From positions 1,676,501-1,740,500 of the forward strand of contig NZ_CP146100.1 of NCBI RefSeq assembly GCF_037023755.1: DNA of 64,000 nucleotides, in the 5' to 3' direction. The DNA is from Saccharopolyspora sp. SCSIO 74807 (GTDB lineage Bacteria; Actinomycetota; Actinomycetes; Mycobacteriales; Pseudonocardiaceae). The position numbers and the translations under genes are program-made. Shown here piece by piece: positions 30,114 to 39,560 of this stretch. Position 1 is the stretch's first letter; every line of letters starts with the position of its first letter. The notes beneath the pieces are model-generated. The model was given only the letters and a program-made list of their open reading frames with translations. It had not been told where the DNA came from and searched no databases.

Positions 30114-31001
30114 TCAGCCCTCGTTCGTCTCCACGGCGTGCCCGCCGAACTGGTTGCGCAGCGCGGCGACGGCCTTCATCGCGGGCGAGTCATCCTGCCG
30201 GGAAGCGAACCTGGCGTAGAGCGCGGCCGTCATCACCGGGGCCGGCACGGAATTGCGCACCGACTCCTCGACGGTCCAACGCCCCTCGCCGGAGTCCGAG
30301 ACGTAGCCGCGCAGCCGCTCCAGGTCCGGGTCTTCCTCCAGCGCGCGCACCAGCAGGTCCAGCAGCCAGGACCGCACCACGGTGCCCCGGCTCCACGCCT
30401 TGACCGTCGCGGGCACGTCGGTGACCACCTCGGAAGCGGCCAGCAGCTCGAAGCCCTCGGCGTACGCCTGCATCAACCCGTACTCGATGCCGTTGTGCAC
30501 CATCTTCGCGTAGTGCCCGGCACCGACCGGGCCCGCGTGCGCGAAGCCTTCCTCGCGCGGGCCTTCCGGGCGCAGCGCGTCGAAGATCGGCAGCGCCCGC
30601 TCGATGTCCGCGGTGTCGCCGCCGGCCATCAGCCCGTAACCGTTCTTCGCGCCCCACACCCCGCCGGACACGCCGACGTCGACGTACTTGATGCCGTGTT
30701 CGGCCAGCAGCGCGGCGTTGTCCTGGTCGTCGGTGAACCGGGAGTTCCCGCCCTCGATGATCAGGTCGCCCGCGGCGAGCACGCCTGCGAGCTCCTCGAT
30801 GGTCTGCCTGGTCGGCTCACCGTGCGGCACCATGATCCACACGATCCGCGGGCCGGTCAGCTTGCCTGCCAGCTCGGCGAGCGAGGGAACGTCGCTGACG
30901 TCTTGGTTGCGGTCGTAGCCGACCACCTCGTGCCCGGCGGTCCGCAGCCGCTCGCGCATGTTGAAACCCATTCGGCCGAGACCGACAAGTCCCAGTTGCA
31001 A
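30114..31001 (-). CDS. gnd: 6-phosphogluconate dehydrogenase, decarboxylating (short form)
   Basis: The enzyme oxidises 6-phosphogluconate to ribulose-5-phosphate with release of CO2. At 295 residues it is the short form (GndA/YqeC type), which lacks the C-terminal extension of the classic enzyme. It has the Rossmann start MQLGLVGLGRMGFNM, IIEGGNSRFTDD, the substrate motif GVSGGVWGAKNG and the catalytic Lys in GHYAKMVHNGIEYG. TTG at 31001 has AAGGGA seven bases upstream. It sits between dnaN and recF, a location shared by many actinomycetes. Confidence 0.93.
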   Translation of the reverse strand: MQLGLVGLGRMGFNMRERLRTAGHEVVGYDRNQDVSDVPSLAELAGKLTGPRIVWIMVPHGEPTRQTIEELAGVLAAGDLIIEGGNSRFTDDQDNAALLAEHGIKYVDVGVSGGVWGAKNGYGLMAGGDTADIERALPIFDALRPEGPREEGFAHAGPVGAGHYAKMVHNGIEYGLMQAYAEGFELLAASEVVTDVPATVKAWSRGTVVRSWLLDLLVRALEEDPDLERLRGYVSDSGEGRWTVEESVRNSVPAPVMTAALYARFASRQDDSPAMKAVAALRNQFGGHAVETNEG

Positions 31002-31111
31002 CGGTTATTCCCTTCGAGACGAACCTTCGCCCGGACTCGCCCGATTTCCGCGGCCCGGCATCGCTGTGATCTTCCGGCCCGCTCGTCACCGGGCGGGCCG
31101 CCGAGGCGGCC

Positions 31112-32236
31112 TCAGCCCGGCAAGCGCACCGGCATCAGCAGGTAGAGGTAGCCCGGAACCACTTCACCATCTTCCCCGACCGGTTTGAGCAACGCGGGCC
31201 GGTTGGATGTGGTGAACAGCATCTGCGCGCGGTCGGTCTTCAACGCACCGAGGCCGTCCTGCAGGTAGGCCGGGTTGAAGGCGATCGTCAGCGACTCGCC
31301 GGACAGCTCCACCGGGAGTTCTTCCTCGGCGCTGCCCTCGTCGTCGCCGCCCGCGGTCAGCCGCAGCCCCGAGTCGGAGATCTCCAGCCGCACCTGCGTG
31401 CCGCGCTCGGCGACCAGGGACACGCGCTTGATCGCCTCGACCAGCGGGGCCACGTTGACGATGGCGGTGGCCGCGGTCTCGGAAGGCAGCAGCTGGCGGT
31501 ACTTCGGGAATTCCGCGTCCAGCAGGCGCGTGGTGTTGCGCCGCGTCGTGCCGGTCAGCCCCAGCAGACCATCGCCGGAGGCCAGCGAGATCTCGACCTT
31601 GCTGCCTGCCCCGCCGATCGTCTTCGCCGACTCGGCGAGCGTGCGCGCGGGCACCAGCACCGAGGTGTCCTCGATCGACTCGTCCGGCTCCCAGGTGAAC
31701 TCCCGCATGGCCAGCCGGAACCGGTCGGTGGCCACGATCGTCAGCTGATCGGCGTTGATCTCCATCCGGACGCCGGTGAGCATCGGCAGCGTGTCGTCCT
31801 TGCCCGCTGCCACCGCGACTTGGGCGACCGCTTCGGCGAACAGGTCGCCTGGGACCGCGCCTGCGCGCTGCGGCATCGCGGGCAGTTCCGGGTAGTCCTC
31901 GACCGGCATGGTCGGCAGGCTGAACTTGGAGCTGCCGCAGGTGATCGTGACCCGCGGACCGTCGACGGTGATCTCCACCGGCCGGTTCGGCAGCGACTTG
32001 GTGATGTCGGCCAGCAACCGCCCGGAGACCAGGGTCTTGCCGGTGGAGTCGATGGACGCCTCGGTGGTGACCTGGGCGGAAACCTCGTAGTCGAAACCGG
32101 AGATGGTCAGCGCCTCGCCGGAGCTCGCATCCAGCAGCACTCCGCCCAGCACGGGTACCGGAGGCCGCGAAGGCAGGCTGCGCGCGACCCAGGCGACGGC
32201 GTCGGCTAGGCCGTCACGTTCCACGCGGATCTTCAT
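31112..32236 (-). CDS. dnaN: DNA polymerase III sliding clamp (beta subunit)
   Basis: The clamp encircles DNA and holds polymerase III and repair enzymes. The 374-residue protein starts [20 protein letters not shown] and ends [12 protein letters not shown], the conserved C-terminus that lines the peptide-binding pocket. ATG at 32236 has AAAGGA five bases upstream. It is the first gene after oriC on its strand. Confidence 0.98.
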   Translation of the reverse strand: MKIRVERDGLADAVAWVARSLPSRPPVPVLGGVLLDASSGEALTISGFDYEVSAQVTTEASIDSTGKTLVSGRLLADITKSLPNRPVEITVDGPRVTITCGSSKFSLPTMPVEDYPELPAMPQRAGAVPGDLFAEAVAQVAVAAGKDDTLPMLTGVRMEINADQLTIVATDRFRLAMREFTWEPDESIEDTSVLVPARTLAESAKTIGGAGSKVEISLASGDGLLGLTGTTRRNTTRLLDAEFPKYRQLLPSETAATAIVNVAPLVEAIKRVSLVAERGTQVRLEISDSGLRLTAGGDDEGSAEEELPVELSGESLTIAFNPAYLQDGLGALKTDRAQMLFTTSNRPALLKPVGEDGEVVPGYLYLLMPVRLPG

Positions 32237-32560
32237 CGATGTCCTTTCGGTTTCGGCCGAGGCCGGCTGCCGGGAGATCGCTGCTGGTGCGGCCAGCTCG
32301 GAGGTTGCTGGTTCGGGCTCGCGGTTGTCCGGGAGTACCGGTCGCGCCGCGCCGCCCGGTTCTGCGGGCCACCCGAGGTGCGTTGCCGCCGGTTGCGTGC
32401 TGAGCCGGGGCGCATCGCGACTCGTCCCCCACGAGACCGCCGCGAGCACGGAGTCCGGCTGGGCGGCCTTCGCGGGAGTTCCACCGTAGAGCGTTCATCG
32501 CGATCGCTGCATCCGGGTCCGGGCTCGGTGAAGCGGCTGCGAACCCGCGGCGGCCGCGAG

Positions 32561-33067
32561 TTGTCCACTTGTCCACCGCCCCTTCTCTTCTTTTGTTCTT
32601 CATTTCAAGAGAAAGAAAAAGACAGCCGTAGTAGTAAGGGTTGTGGGTTGTGGGGACAACCGCCTTCCTGGCTGGTCAGAGTGCTTCCCCAACTGTGGAG
32701 GAGCACTGGGAGTGATCGGTGGATGGGCTGAACGGGTCGTGGACAACTTCGGCCTCCCCGGAGGTTGTCCACAGCAGCCGCTCGTAGTCCACACCGCCAT
32801 CCACAGTTGTCCCCGTAGTTGTACCCAGCCCTTGCGGAAAGGCGGCCCGATTTCCGTCTCCACCGATCGGGTTGTGGGCGAATCTGTGTGCTTCTTGTGG
32901 CCAACCCGCTCCCGGCCTGTGGGTAACCGGTGGAAGGTTGTGCACAAGCTGTGGGTGGATTGGGGAGAACTCCAGCTCAGCCCTGGGGATGTGGAAGATG
33001 TGGACAACAGCGCGCCACGGCGGGACTTTTTGTTGAGCGGTGCGGCTGACGTCACCCCGGATCCACA
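32561..33067. other. oriC: Replication origin oriC (DnaA-box region)
   Basis: The gap between dnaN and dnaA holds many DnaA boxes in both orientations. Perfect or near-perfect copies are TTGTCCACT (32561), TTGTCCACC (32569), CGTGGACAA (32738), TTGTCCACA (32765), TAGTCCACA (32785), CCATCCACA (32797), TGTGGGTAA (32918), TGTGGACAA (32999) and GGATCCACA (33059). Weaker copies include TTGTCCCCG and the palindrome TTGTGCACAA at 32938. A relatively A/T-rich, purine-pyrimidine biased tract at about 32,581-32,640 is the first candidate unwinding element. Reading frames within are not real genes. Confidence 0.93.
32581..32640. other. A/T-enriched tract, candidate DNA unwinding element
   Basis: About 60 bp with pyrimidine-rich CTTCTCTTCTTTTGTTCTTC followed by purine-rich AAGAGAAAGAAAAAGACAG stands out from the GC-rich surroundings. 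It directly follows the two overlapping TTGTCCAC boxes at the dnaN edge of oriC. Confidence 0.5.
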
Positions 33068-33548
33068 GAAAAGTTCCGGTCCACCGCGACCATCCGTGCG
33101 CGACGCGCATCCGTGCAGGGCCGTTCCGTGATGGGCCGCGGTGGATGGCGCCGCTGGAGACGTCCTGCCACCCGTCGCTGCGGCGCCGGATGTTTCTGTG
33201 CGGCGCCGAGCTCGGAGCCAGGTGGCCGACCAGAAAGATTCGTGACGGCTCGGCTGGGGACGCACTCCGCGCGACTCACCGCAGCCGCCGGGCCGCACGG
33301 CGCCGGGACGCGGCGCGAGAAGTTTCTGACCGGGCGGGGAGCCTGCACCTGCGGGGCCCAACAGAAAACTTGCCGGGCGGACGCCCGTGCTCAACCACCA
33401 GCGGAGCTCACCAGCTCGCCGACCGAACACAAACGGCTGGTCAACGCTGAACGAGAAAAACTCACTAATACTATTTCGTACTAGTCCTCAGAGTTCCCCA
33501 GGTCCATGTGGAGAGCGCTTCAATGCAGGTCAGATGCCTTGCATGAGC
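33068..33548. other. oriC-dnaA spacer without gene
   Basis: No convincing gene or DnaA box is seen. A short A/T-rich patch at about 33,452-33,485 (including ACTAATACTATTTCG) is the lowest-GC spot in the spacer. Confidence 0.5.
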
Positions 33549-33581
33549 GCGGGCCGGGCCGAGAACGCCGACCCGGCCCGC
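33549..33581 (-). terminator. GC hairpin downstream of dnaA
   Basis: GCGGGCCGGG pairs with CCCGGCCCGC over a 13-base loop, 24 bases after the dnaA stop. No T tract follows, as in many actinobacterial terminators. Confidence 0.6.
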
Positions 33582-33604
33582 ACGCCGAAAACCTCAGCCA
33601 GGCG

Positions 33605-35425
33605 CTAACCGCGCGACTGCTGCTTGATCCGCGAAGTCAGCTCCTGAACCTGGTCGTAGACCCGGCGCCGCTCCGCCATCTCCTTGCGGATCTTCTTGTC
33701 CGCGTGCATCACCGTCGTGTGGTCCCGGCCGCCGAAGCTCTGCCCGATCTTCGGCAGCGAGGAGTCGGTGAGCTCCCGGCACAGGTACATCGCGATCTGC
33801 CGTGCCTGCGCCAGCGCCTTCGTCTTGCCCGGCCCGCACAGGTCGTCGATCGTCACGCCGAAGAACTCCGCGGTAACGCCCATGATCGTCGGTGCGGTGA
33901 TCTCCGGGGTCTGCTGGTCCGGGATCAGATCCCGCAGCACGATCTCGGCGAGTTGCACGTCGACCGGCTGCCGGTTCAACGAGGCGAACGCGGTGACCCG
34001 GATCAGCGCACCCTCCAGCTCGCGGATGTTGCGCTCGATGCGGGCCGCGATGAACTCCAGCACCTCGGCGGGCGCGGCCATCCGGTCCTGCGCGGCCTTC
34101 TTGCGCAAGATCGCGATCCGGGTCTCCAGCTCCGGCGGCTGGATGTCGGTGATCAACCCCCACTCGAACCGCGTCCGCAGCCGGTCCTCCAGCGTGCGCA
34201 ACCCCTTCGGCGGCCGGTCGGAGGAGACCACGATCTGCTTGTTCGAGTTGTGCAGCGTGTTGAAGGTGTGGAAGAACTCCTCCTGAGTTCCTTCCTTGCC
34301 CTCCAGGAACTGGATGTCGTCGACCAGCAGCACGTCCACGTCGCGGTAGCGGCGCTGGAACGCGACCTGCCGGTCGTCGCGCAGCGAGTTGATGAAGTCG
34401 TTGGTGAACTCCTCGGTGGACACGTAGCGCACCCGCATCCCCGGGAACAGCCGCTGCGTGTAGTGCCCCACCGCGTGCAGCAGGTGCGTCTTGCCCAGCC
34501 CGGACTCGCCCCAGATGAACAGCGGGTTGTACGCGCGGGCCGGCGCCTCCGCGGCGGCCACGGCCGCGGCGTGGGCGAACCGGTTCGACGCCCCGATCAC
34601 GAACGTGTCGAAGGTGTACTTCCCGTTCAACCGCGTCTGCGAGGTCGGCGGGCCGTTCTTCGGCGCGGTGAACGGCTGGCCTTGCTGCTGCGGCTGGTCG
34701 TTGTGCTGGCCGCGGCCGAAGGTCGGCCAGATCTCCGAATCGGACTGCTCGTCCGGCCCTTCGTGGTCGGTGTCGTCTTCGCCGCTCGGCTCCGGTTCGG
34801 TCGCGGAGTCCGCGGCAGCCGGCCACTGCTGCTTGGGCGAGTGCTGCTCGGGCTCCGGTTCCTCGTCGGTGCCCGGGTAAGAAGCCTCGGAGTAAGAAGA
34901 TTCGGAGTAGTGCTGCGTGCGAGCACCGTTCGCCTGCGTCTCCGGGAGAGATCCGCTGATCGTCCCGGTCTGCGCGGAGCTGAACGTCTCCGGGCGCGGA
35001 GGCGCCGCGGAGTAATGCCCCGCCGAGGCGGTGGCGGCATAAGCCGAATTGTCGAAGGTGATCCCGTAACCGCCGGACTGCTCGGCGGCCTCTTCCGGAC
35101 CGCTGCGGGCAGGTGCCTCCTGGCGCGCCTCCGGCGCGGCCAGCGGTCGGGTGGGTGCCGGAACGGCGGTGTCCACCTTCACCGCGAGCGATACCTCGCG
35201 GCCGAGCCTGCGCGACAACGCGTCCGTGATCGGATCGCGCAGCGCCCGCTCGATCGCTTCCTTGGCGAAGTCACTGGGAGCCGCCAATAGCGCCGTGCCG
35301 TCCAGCAGGCCGATCGGCCGGGTCACCCGCATCCAGGCGCGTTGTTGCGGCGAGAGCGTGCCCGACGACAGCTCGTGCACCACTTCGTCCCAGACCCGAC
35401 CAAGCTCGGATTGATGGTCGGACAC
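33605..35425 (-). CDS. dnaA: Chromosomal replication initiator DnaA
   Basis: DnaA binds the boxes in oriC and opens the duplex. The 606-residue protein has domain I (about 1-85), an unusually long acidic linker (about 90-265) rich in Ser, Glu, Pro and Tyr, the AAA+ core with Walker [10 protein letters not shown] (306-314) and Walker [11 protein letters not shown], and the DNA-binding domain with [18 protein letters not shown] at 35425 has GGGGAGGGGAG seven bases upstream. It is divergent from rpmH, the standard arrangement. Confidence 0.98.
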   Translation of the reverse strand: MSDHQSELGRVWDEVVHELSSGTLSPQQRAWMRVTRPIGLLDGTALLAAPSDFAKEAIERALRDPITDALSRRLGREVSLAVKVDTAVPAPTRPLAAPEARQEAPARSGPEEAAEQSGGYGITFDNSAYAATASAGHYSAAPPRPETFSSAQTGTISGSLPETQANGARTQHYSESSYSEASYPGTDEEPEPEQHSPKQQWPAAADSATEPEPSGEDDTDHEGPDEQSDSEIWPTFGRGQHNDQPQQQGQPFTAPKNGPPTSQTRLNGKYTFDTFVIGASNRFAHAAAVAAAEAPARAYNPLFIWGESGLGKTHLLHAVGHYTQRLFPGMRVRYVSTEEFTNDFINSLRDDRQVAFQRRYRDVDVLLVDDIQFLEGKEGTQEEFFHTFNTLHNSNKQIVVSSDRPPKGLRTLEDRLRTRFEWGLITDIQPPELETRIAILRKKAAQDRMAAPAEVLEFIAARIERNIRELEGALIRVTAFASLNRQPVDVQLAEIVLRDLIPDQQTPEITAPTIMGVTAEFFGVTIDDLCGPGKTKALAQARQIAMYLCRELTDSSLPKIGQSFGGRDHTTVMHADKKIRKEMAERRRVYDQVQELTSRIKQQSRG

Positions 35426-36017
35426 CGCAGCGCTCCCCTCCCCTCGCAGGCACGTTTCCCGCGCCGTGACTCCCACACCTGGGCCAGGGCGGCTTCGCCA
35501 GCGCGGGGTGATGGTGAACCGGCTCCGCGGGGCGCCCGGGGCACGTGTCCACAGAGTTGTCCACAACTGTGCACGAAGGTACGGCAGGGGACTTAGGTCT
35601 TCCCCCCGGGGCCCCACCGGTGCCTGCGGTCCAGGTCGCCAGCACTGACCCTCGGCTCCCACACCGGGGGCGCGCGTCGCAGGAGGGACAACGTAACAAG
35701 GTCATGAACGCCTCACAAGGCGGGCTCCCCGCGGCCTGACGCCGGTGGATACCCCCGGTGACCGATGGGCGCGTCCGACCGCGTAGTCTCGTGCAGTCCC
35801 CCGCTGCACGAGCGGGTATGTCGCCGCGCTTGATTTTCGCGCAGGGAACCGAGCGCGGCGTGCGGCTGAACCGATCGCCGCGCGCAGACTCCTCTCGCCG
35901 CGGCAGGGGTGCGGCCGACATGGCGACCGCCACGGCGGGCGGGGACATCTTGACCGAGCCATCGGGGCCGAGCACGAGCCTGTCAACAACGGGCCTGAAG
36001 TAACGGGGAGATCCACC
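35426..36017. promoter_or_regulatory. dnaA-rpmH divergent promoter region
   Basis: This 592-bp gap has no convincing gene. It carries two DnaA boxes about 120-140 bp before dnaA, and on the rpmH side a TAGTCT hexamer (35784-35789) that could be a -10 for rpmH, without a good -35. The rest shows no clear structure. Confidence 0.5.
35545..35565. repeat. Two DnaA boxes in the dnaA upstream region
   Basis: GTGTCCACA (35545-35553) and the perfect TTGTCCACA (35557-35565) lie 12 bp apart in the same orientation. DnaA autoregulation through such boxes is well known in bacteria. Confidence 0.75.
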
Positions 36018-36161
36018 GTGAGCAAGGGCAAGCGCACCTTCCAGCCGAACAACCGTCGACGTTCCCGCAAGCACGGGTTCCGGCTGCGCATGCGTACGCG
36101 CGCGGGCCGCGCGATCGTTTCCGCGCGCCGGCGCCGGGGTCGCAGCCGTCTGACCGCCTGA
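36018..36161 (+). CDS. rpmH: 50S ribosomal protein L34
   Basis: The 47-residue, very basic protein [20 protein letters not shown]... ending [10 protein letters not shown] is L34, with the conserved [17 protein letters not shown] core. GTG at 36018 follows GGGGAG with seven bases between. It leads the rpmH-rnpA-yidD-yidC-jag block. Confidence 0.97.
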   Translation: MSKGKRTFQPNNRRRSRKHGFRLRMRTRAGRAIVSARRRRGRSRLTA

Positions 36162-36170
36162 TCGCGGGCC

Positions 36171-36698
36171 GTGCTTCCCGCGGCCGCCCGGCTGACCAGG
36201 AGCCAGGAGTTCCGCCTGGTGGTCCGTCGTGGCCGCCGTGCCGGGCGCGCCCGGCTGGTGGTACATCTGCTGCTCGCGAGTTCCGCGGCCCAGGCCGACG
36301 GTGCGAGGCGACCTGTTTCGTCCGGAGCCGCCGAGCAGCCGGACTCCGCTGATCACCGAAGCCGGGAACAGCACGAGCCCGGCCCACCGCACGCGGCGTC
36401 GACCTCCGGGCCCGGCACGCACACTGAACCCACGCGGGACGTTCCCGAACCGTCCCGTGTGGGTTTCGTCGTGAGCAAAGCCGTCGGCAACGCGGTGATC
36501 CGGCACCGGGTGACGCGACGACTGCGGCACCTCATGCGCGACCGCCTGGGTGTTCTGCCCGCTGGCACACTGGTGGTGGTTCGCGCGCTTCCACCCGCCG
36601 CAACCGCCTCCAGCCGCGAACTCGGCGCGGACCTCGACGCGGCGCTGCGCAAGCTCCGGACTCCGCGGACGGGCGGTCCGGCGGCAGGTCCCAGGTGA
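36171..36698 (+). CDS. rnpA: Ribonuclease P protein component with internal insertion
   Basis: RnpA is the protein cofactor of RNase P, which matures tRNA 5' ends. The start [21 protein letters not shown] and the RNR-type motif [18 protein letters not shown] (103-120) are typical. Between them lies a low-complexity insertion of about 55 residues (about 38-95), rich in Ala, Ser, Pro, His and Glu, making the protein 175 residues instead of about 120. The frame and codon bias are continuous, so the insertion looks real. GTG starts nine bases after rpmH; the stop touches the yidD region. Confidence 0.92.
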   Translation: MLPAAARLTRSQEFRLVVRRGRRAGRARLVVHLLLASSAAQADGARRPVSSGAAEQPDSADHRSREQHEPGPPHAASTSGPGTHTEPTRDVPEPSRVGFVVSKAVGNAVIRHRVTRRLRHLMRDRLGVLPAGTLVVVRALPPAATASSRELGADLDAALRKLRTPRTGGPAAGPR

Positions 36699-36712
36699 CG
36701 GGGAGGCCCCGG

Positions 36713-37030
36713 ATGCCGGACGAGTTCGACCCCGGTGAATCGACTCGGCGCCCGAGTCCGGCCGCCTGGTTGCTGCTGTTGCCGGTGCACGCCTACCGCA
36801 AGATCATCTCGCCCTTGCTGCCACCGACCTGCCGGTTCTACCCGAGTTGCAGCGCCTACGCGGTCGAGGCACTGACCGTGCACGGCGCGCTGCGCGGCGG
36901 TTGGCTCACCGCGCGCCGGCTGTTGCGGTGCGGCCCTTGGCACCCGGGTGGCCTCGACCCCGTTCCACCCCGGCGGGACCGCGTCGACGCCGGGCGATCC
37001 GGCCCCCACCGAACCCCCGCGGAGGAGTAG
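36713..37030 (+). CDS. yidD: YidD membrane protein insertion efficiency factor
   Basis: YidD aids membrane protein insertion by YidC. The 105-residue protein contains the family core [38 protein letters not shown] and [17 protein letters not shown], with the expected cysteines. ATG at 36713 has GGGGAGG six bases upstream; a GTG overlapping the rnpA stop (36695) is an alternative. Its TAG stop shares one base with the yidC GTG. Confidence 0.94.
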   Translation: MPDEFDPGESTRRPSPAAWLLLLPVHAYRKIISPLLPPTCRFYPSCSAYAVEALTVHGALRGGWLTARRLLRCGPWHPGGLDPVPPRRDRVDAGRSGPHRTPAEE

Positions 37031-38004
37031 TGCTCGACTTCATCAACTACCCCGTCTCGGCGATCCTCTGGTTCTGGCACTCGATCTTCGGTTTCGTGCT
37101 TGACCCGGCCAGCGGTTATGCCTGGGCGCTGTCGGTGGTGTTCCTGGTGTTCACCTTGCGCACGTTGCTGTTCAAGCCGTTCCTGCACCAGGTGCGGTCG
37201 ATGAAGAAGATGCAGGAGTTCACCCCGCAGATCCGCGAGCTGCAGGAGAAGTACGGCAACGACCGGCAGCGGCTCGCCCAGGAGATGCAGAAGCTGCAGC
37301 TGGAGAAGGGGTTCAACCCCGTCGGCGGTTGCCTGCCCGTGCTGGTGCAGGCCCCGGTGTTCATCGGGTTGTTCCAAGTGCTGCACGGCTTCCACCCCGG
37401 CGCTCAGTCGAACTTCGTGTTCAGCCGGGACGACGTGACTTCGTTCGTGGAAGCCGACCTGTTCGGCGCGAAGTTGTCGAACACGATGGGCCAGCCCGCG
37501 GACGTGCTGGCGAACTTCGGTACCGACCGGCCCTCGATGCTGGCGATCGGTGTGCCGCTGATGATCGTCGCGGCGATCGCCACCCACTTCACTTCGCGGC
37601 ACTCGGTGCAGCGCCAGACGACCGACGCCGCGGCCAACCCGCAGACGGCGGTCATGAATCGCATGGTGCTGTGGGTGTTCCCGATGTTCGCGATCATCGG
37701 CGGGCCGTTCCTGCCGCTGGCGATCCTGGTCTACTGGCTGGCGAACAACTGCTGGACGCTGGTGCAGCAGCGGATCGTCTACCGCCGGATCGACCGCGAG
37801 GAGGCCGAAGCCGCGGTCGCCGACGGCACGACAGGCGACGGCTCCGCGGACTCGTCCCCGCCGGCCGTGGTGGAGTCGGAATCCGTGTCCTCCGATGCCG
37901 CGGAAGCGACCGGCCGATCGGCCACCGCCGCAGACCAACCCGGTGACGCCCCCGGGGTGATCGAAAACCGTTCCCGCGACGAGCAGTCCGGCGAGAGCCG
38001 TTGA
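37030..38004 (+). CDS. yidC: YidC/Oxa1 membrane protein insertase
   Basis: YidC inserts and folds membrane proteins with or without SecYEG. The 324-residue protein has five membrane segments, no large periplasmic domain (as usual in Gram-positive lineages), FKPFLHQVRSMKKMQEFTPQ as the cytoplasmic coiled region, the conserved GFNPVGGCLPVLVQAPVFIGLF and NCWTLVQQRIVYRR, then an acidic Ser-rich tail. GTG at 37030 has GGAGG four bases upstream. Confidence 0.96.
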   Translation: MLDFINYPVSAILWFWHSIFGFVLDPASGYAWALSVVFLVFTLRTLLFKPFLHQVRSMKKMQEFTPQIRELQEKYGNDRQRLAQEMQKLQLEKGFNPVGGCLPVLVQAPVFIGLFQVLHGFHPGAQSNFVFSRDDVTSFVEADLFGAKLSNTMGQPADVLANFGTDRPSMLAIGVPLMIVAAIATHFTSRHSVQRQTTDAAANPQTAVMNRMVLWVFPMFAIIGGPFLPLAILVYWLANNCWTLVQQRIVYRRIDREEAEAAVADGTTGDGSADSSPPAVVESESVSSDAAEATGRSATAADQPGDAPGVIENRSRDEQSGESR

Positions 38005-38033
38005 GCGTCGCGAACCCCTGGAGAGGAGACCCA

Positions 38034-38582
38034 GTGTCTGAAACCGTGCAGGAGCCGACGGAGGCGGGACAGTCCGCGGAAGAGCCGCTGGAAGCCGGCC
38101 AAGAGCGGAGCAACACCGAAACGCTGCTCGTCCAGGAGGGCGACGTCGCCGGGGACTACTTGGAGCGGCTGCTGGACCTGCTCGACTACGACGGGGACAT
38201 CGACCTGGATGTCGAAGCCGGCCGCGCGGTGGTGAGCATCGATGGCGGCAGCGATCTGGAGAAGCTGGTCGGCTCGCGCGGCCAGGTCCTCGAGGCGCTC
38301 CAGGAGTTGACCCGGCTGGCCGTGCAGCAGAACAGCGGTGTCCGCAGCAGGCTGATGTTGGACGTCAGCGGCTGGCGGGCCGGTCGTCGCGACGAGCTCA
38401 GCACGCTCGGCAAGGACACGGCGAAGACCGTGCTGGAGACCGGCGAGGAAACCAGGCTCCGTCCGATGACGCCGTTCGAGCGGAAGATCATTCACGATGC
38501 GGTCGCGAGCGTCGACGGCGTGCACAGCGAGAGCGAAGGTGAGGAGCCGAGCCGGAAGGTCGTCGTCTACAAGTCGAGCTGA
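38034..38582 (+). CDS. jag: KhpB/Jag: KH and R3H domain RNA-binding protein
   Basis: KhpB binds RNA and is linked to cell division and elongation. The 182-residue protein has an acidic N-terminus, a KH domain (about 60-120) with GSRGQVLEALQELTRLAV, and a C-terminal R3H domain with MTPFERKIIHDAVASVDGVHSES and SRKVVVYKSS. GTG at 38034 has GAGGAG before it; the frame also starts at a TTG overlapping yidC. A strong terminator follows. Confidence 0.94.
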   Translation: MSETVQEPTEAGQSAEEPLEAGQERSNTETLLVQEGDVAGDYLERLLDLLDYDGDIDLDVEAGRAVVSIDGGSDLEKLVGSRGQVLEALQELTRLAVQQNSGVRSRLMLDVSGWRAGRRDELSTLGKDTAKTVLETGEETRLRPMTPFERKIIHDAVASVDGVHSESEGEEPSRKVVVYKSS

Positions 38583-38606
38583 CCTCTCCCCTCCCCCGGC
38601 GTTCCC

Positions 38607-38639
38607 AGCCCCGCGGTCCCGATGGGCCGCGGGGCTTTT
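38607..38639 (+). terminator. Intrinsic terminator of the rpmH-jag block
   Basis: AGCCCCGCGG and CCGCGGGGCT form ten pairs, extended inward by CCC/GGG around GAT, and TTTT follows. The first perfect parS starts three bases later. Confidence 0.9.
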
Positions 38640-38641
38640 GT

Positions 38642-38655
38642 GTTTCACGTGAAAC
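38642..38655. repeat. parS: parS site 1 (perfect)
   Basis: GTTTCACGTGAAAC, the conserved ParB-binding palindrome, lies in the gap between jag and rsmG. Confidence 0.95.
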
Positions 38656-38801
38656 GAGGTGCGGGAGCAAGACCGACTTCGAGCTGAGATGATGACGTAG
38701 ATCCGCGCGCCGGCTGCTCCGGCCGCGCCACGTTCCGCGTGCGGCAGCGGATCCGCGCCTCGCGGGAAACAACTCCGTACCGGTTCGTCGAATTGCGGAC
38801 C

Positions 38802-38815
38802 GTTTCACGTGAAAC
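38802..38815. repeat. parS: parS site 2 (perfect)
   Basis: GTTTCACGTGAAAC ends 22 bp before the rsmG start, close to the promoter or ribosome-binding area of that gene. Confidence 0.95.
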
Positions 38816-38837
38816 AACGACAACAGGGTGGAAGACT

Positions 38838-39560
38838 GTGGCCGCAGCAGAAGGTGATCCGACTCCGGTTCCGGAAGCCGCGCGAGCGGTGTTCGGTGAT
38901 CGCCTGCCAACAGCCGAGCGGTTCACCGCGATGCTCACCGAGCAGGGAGTGCGACGCGGGCTGATCGGCCCGCGGGAGGTGAGCCGAATCTGGGAACGCC
39001 ATCTGCTGAACTCCGCGGTACTCGCGGAGTTGCTGACACCGGAATCCCGGGTTGTCGACGTAGGCTCAGGAGCAGGGTTGCCGGGGATCCCGCTGGCGAT
39101 CGCTCGTCCCGACGTCGAGTTGGTTCTGCTGGAACCGATGGCTCGACGGGTGGCGTGGTTGCGGGAAGTCGTCACGGAACTGGACCTCGCCGTCGAGGTG
39201 GTCCGCGGGCGCGCGGAGGAAGCTTCGGCGCGGGAGCACCTCGCCGGTTGTGATGCCGTGACCGCTCGGGCGGTGGCGCCGATGGCTCGGCTCGCGGCGT
39301 GGTGCCTCCCCTTATTGCGTCCGGGTGGTCGGTTGCTCGCGTTGAAGGGATCCACTGCGGCGGAAGAACTGGACCGTGACGCGGAGGCGATCCGTGCGGC
39401 CGGTGGCGGTCGCTGTGAATTGGTGTCGTGTGGTTACGAAGTGCTCGATGTGCCGACGACCGTCGTGGTCGTGGACCGGGTGAGCGAGGCGCGGCCTCAG
39501 AAGACGCCCGGTCGGCGTCGTGACGGTGGTCGTCGAGCGAGGAAGGATCGTGGACGGTGA
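38838..39560 (+). CDS. rsmG: RsmG, 16S rRNA 7-methylguanosine methyltransferase
   Basis: RsmG methylates G527 of 16S rRNA using S-adenosylmethionine; loss gives low-level streptomycin resistance. The 240-residue protein contains SRIWERHLLNSAVLAELL, the SAM motif VVDVGSGAGLPGIPLAIARP and GCDAVTARAVAPMARLAAW, all typical. The tail is basic. GTG at 38838 has GGTGGAAG three bases upstream; the frame further upstream runs through parS 2. It overlaps parA by four bases (GTGA). Confidence 0.95.
   Translation: MAAAEGDPTPVPEAARAVFGDRLPTAERFTAMLTEQGVRRGLIGPREVSRIWERHLLNSAVLAELLTPESRVVDVGSGAGLPGIPLAIARPDVELVLLEPMARRVAWLREVVTELDLAVEVVRGRAEEASAREHLAGCDAVTARAVAPMARLAAWCLPLLRPGGRLLALKGSTAAEELDRDAEAIRAAGGGRCELVSCGYEVLDVPTTVVVVDRVSEARPQKTPGRRRDGGRRARKDRGR

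Noticed and set aside
32237-33604. Several open frames of 60-280 codons in oriC
   Set aside because: They run across DnaA boxes, have no ribosome sites, and lack conserved sequence.
35271-36530. 419-codon minus-strand frame spanning the dnaA-rpmH gap
   Set aside because: It covers dnaA N-terminal DNA, the divergent promoter region, rpmH and rnpA in antisense; Gly/Arg/Pro-rich without features.
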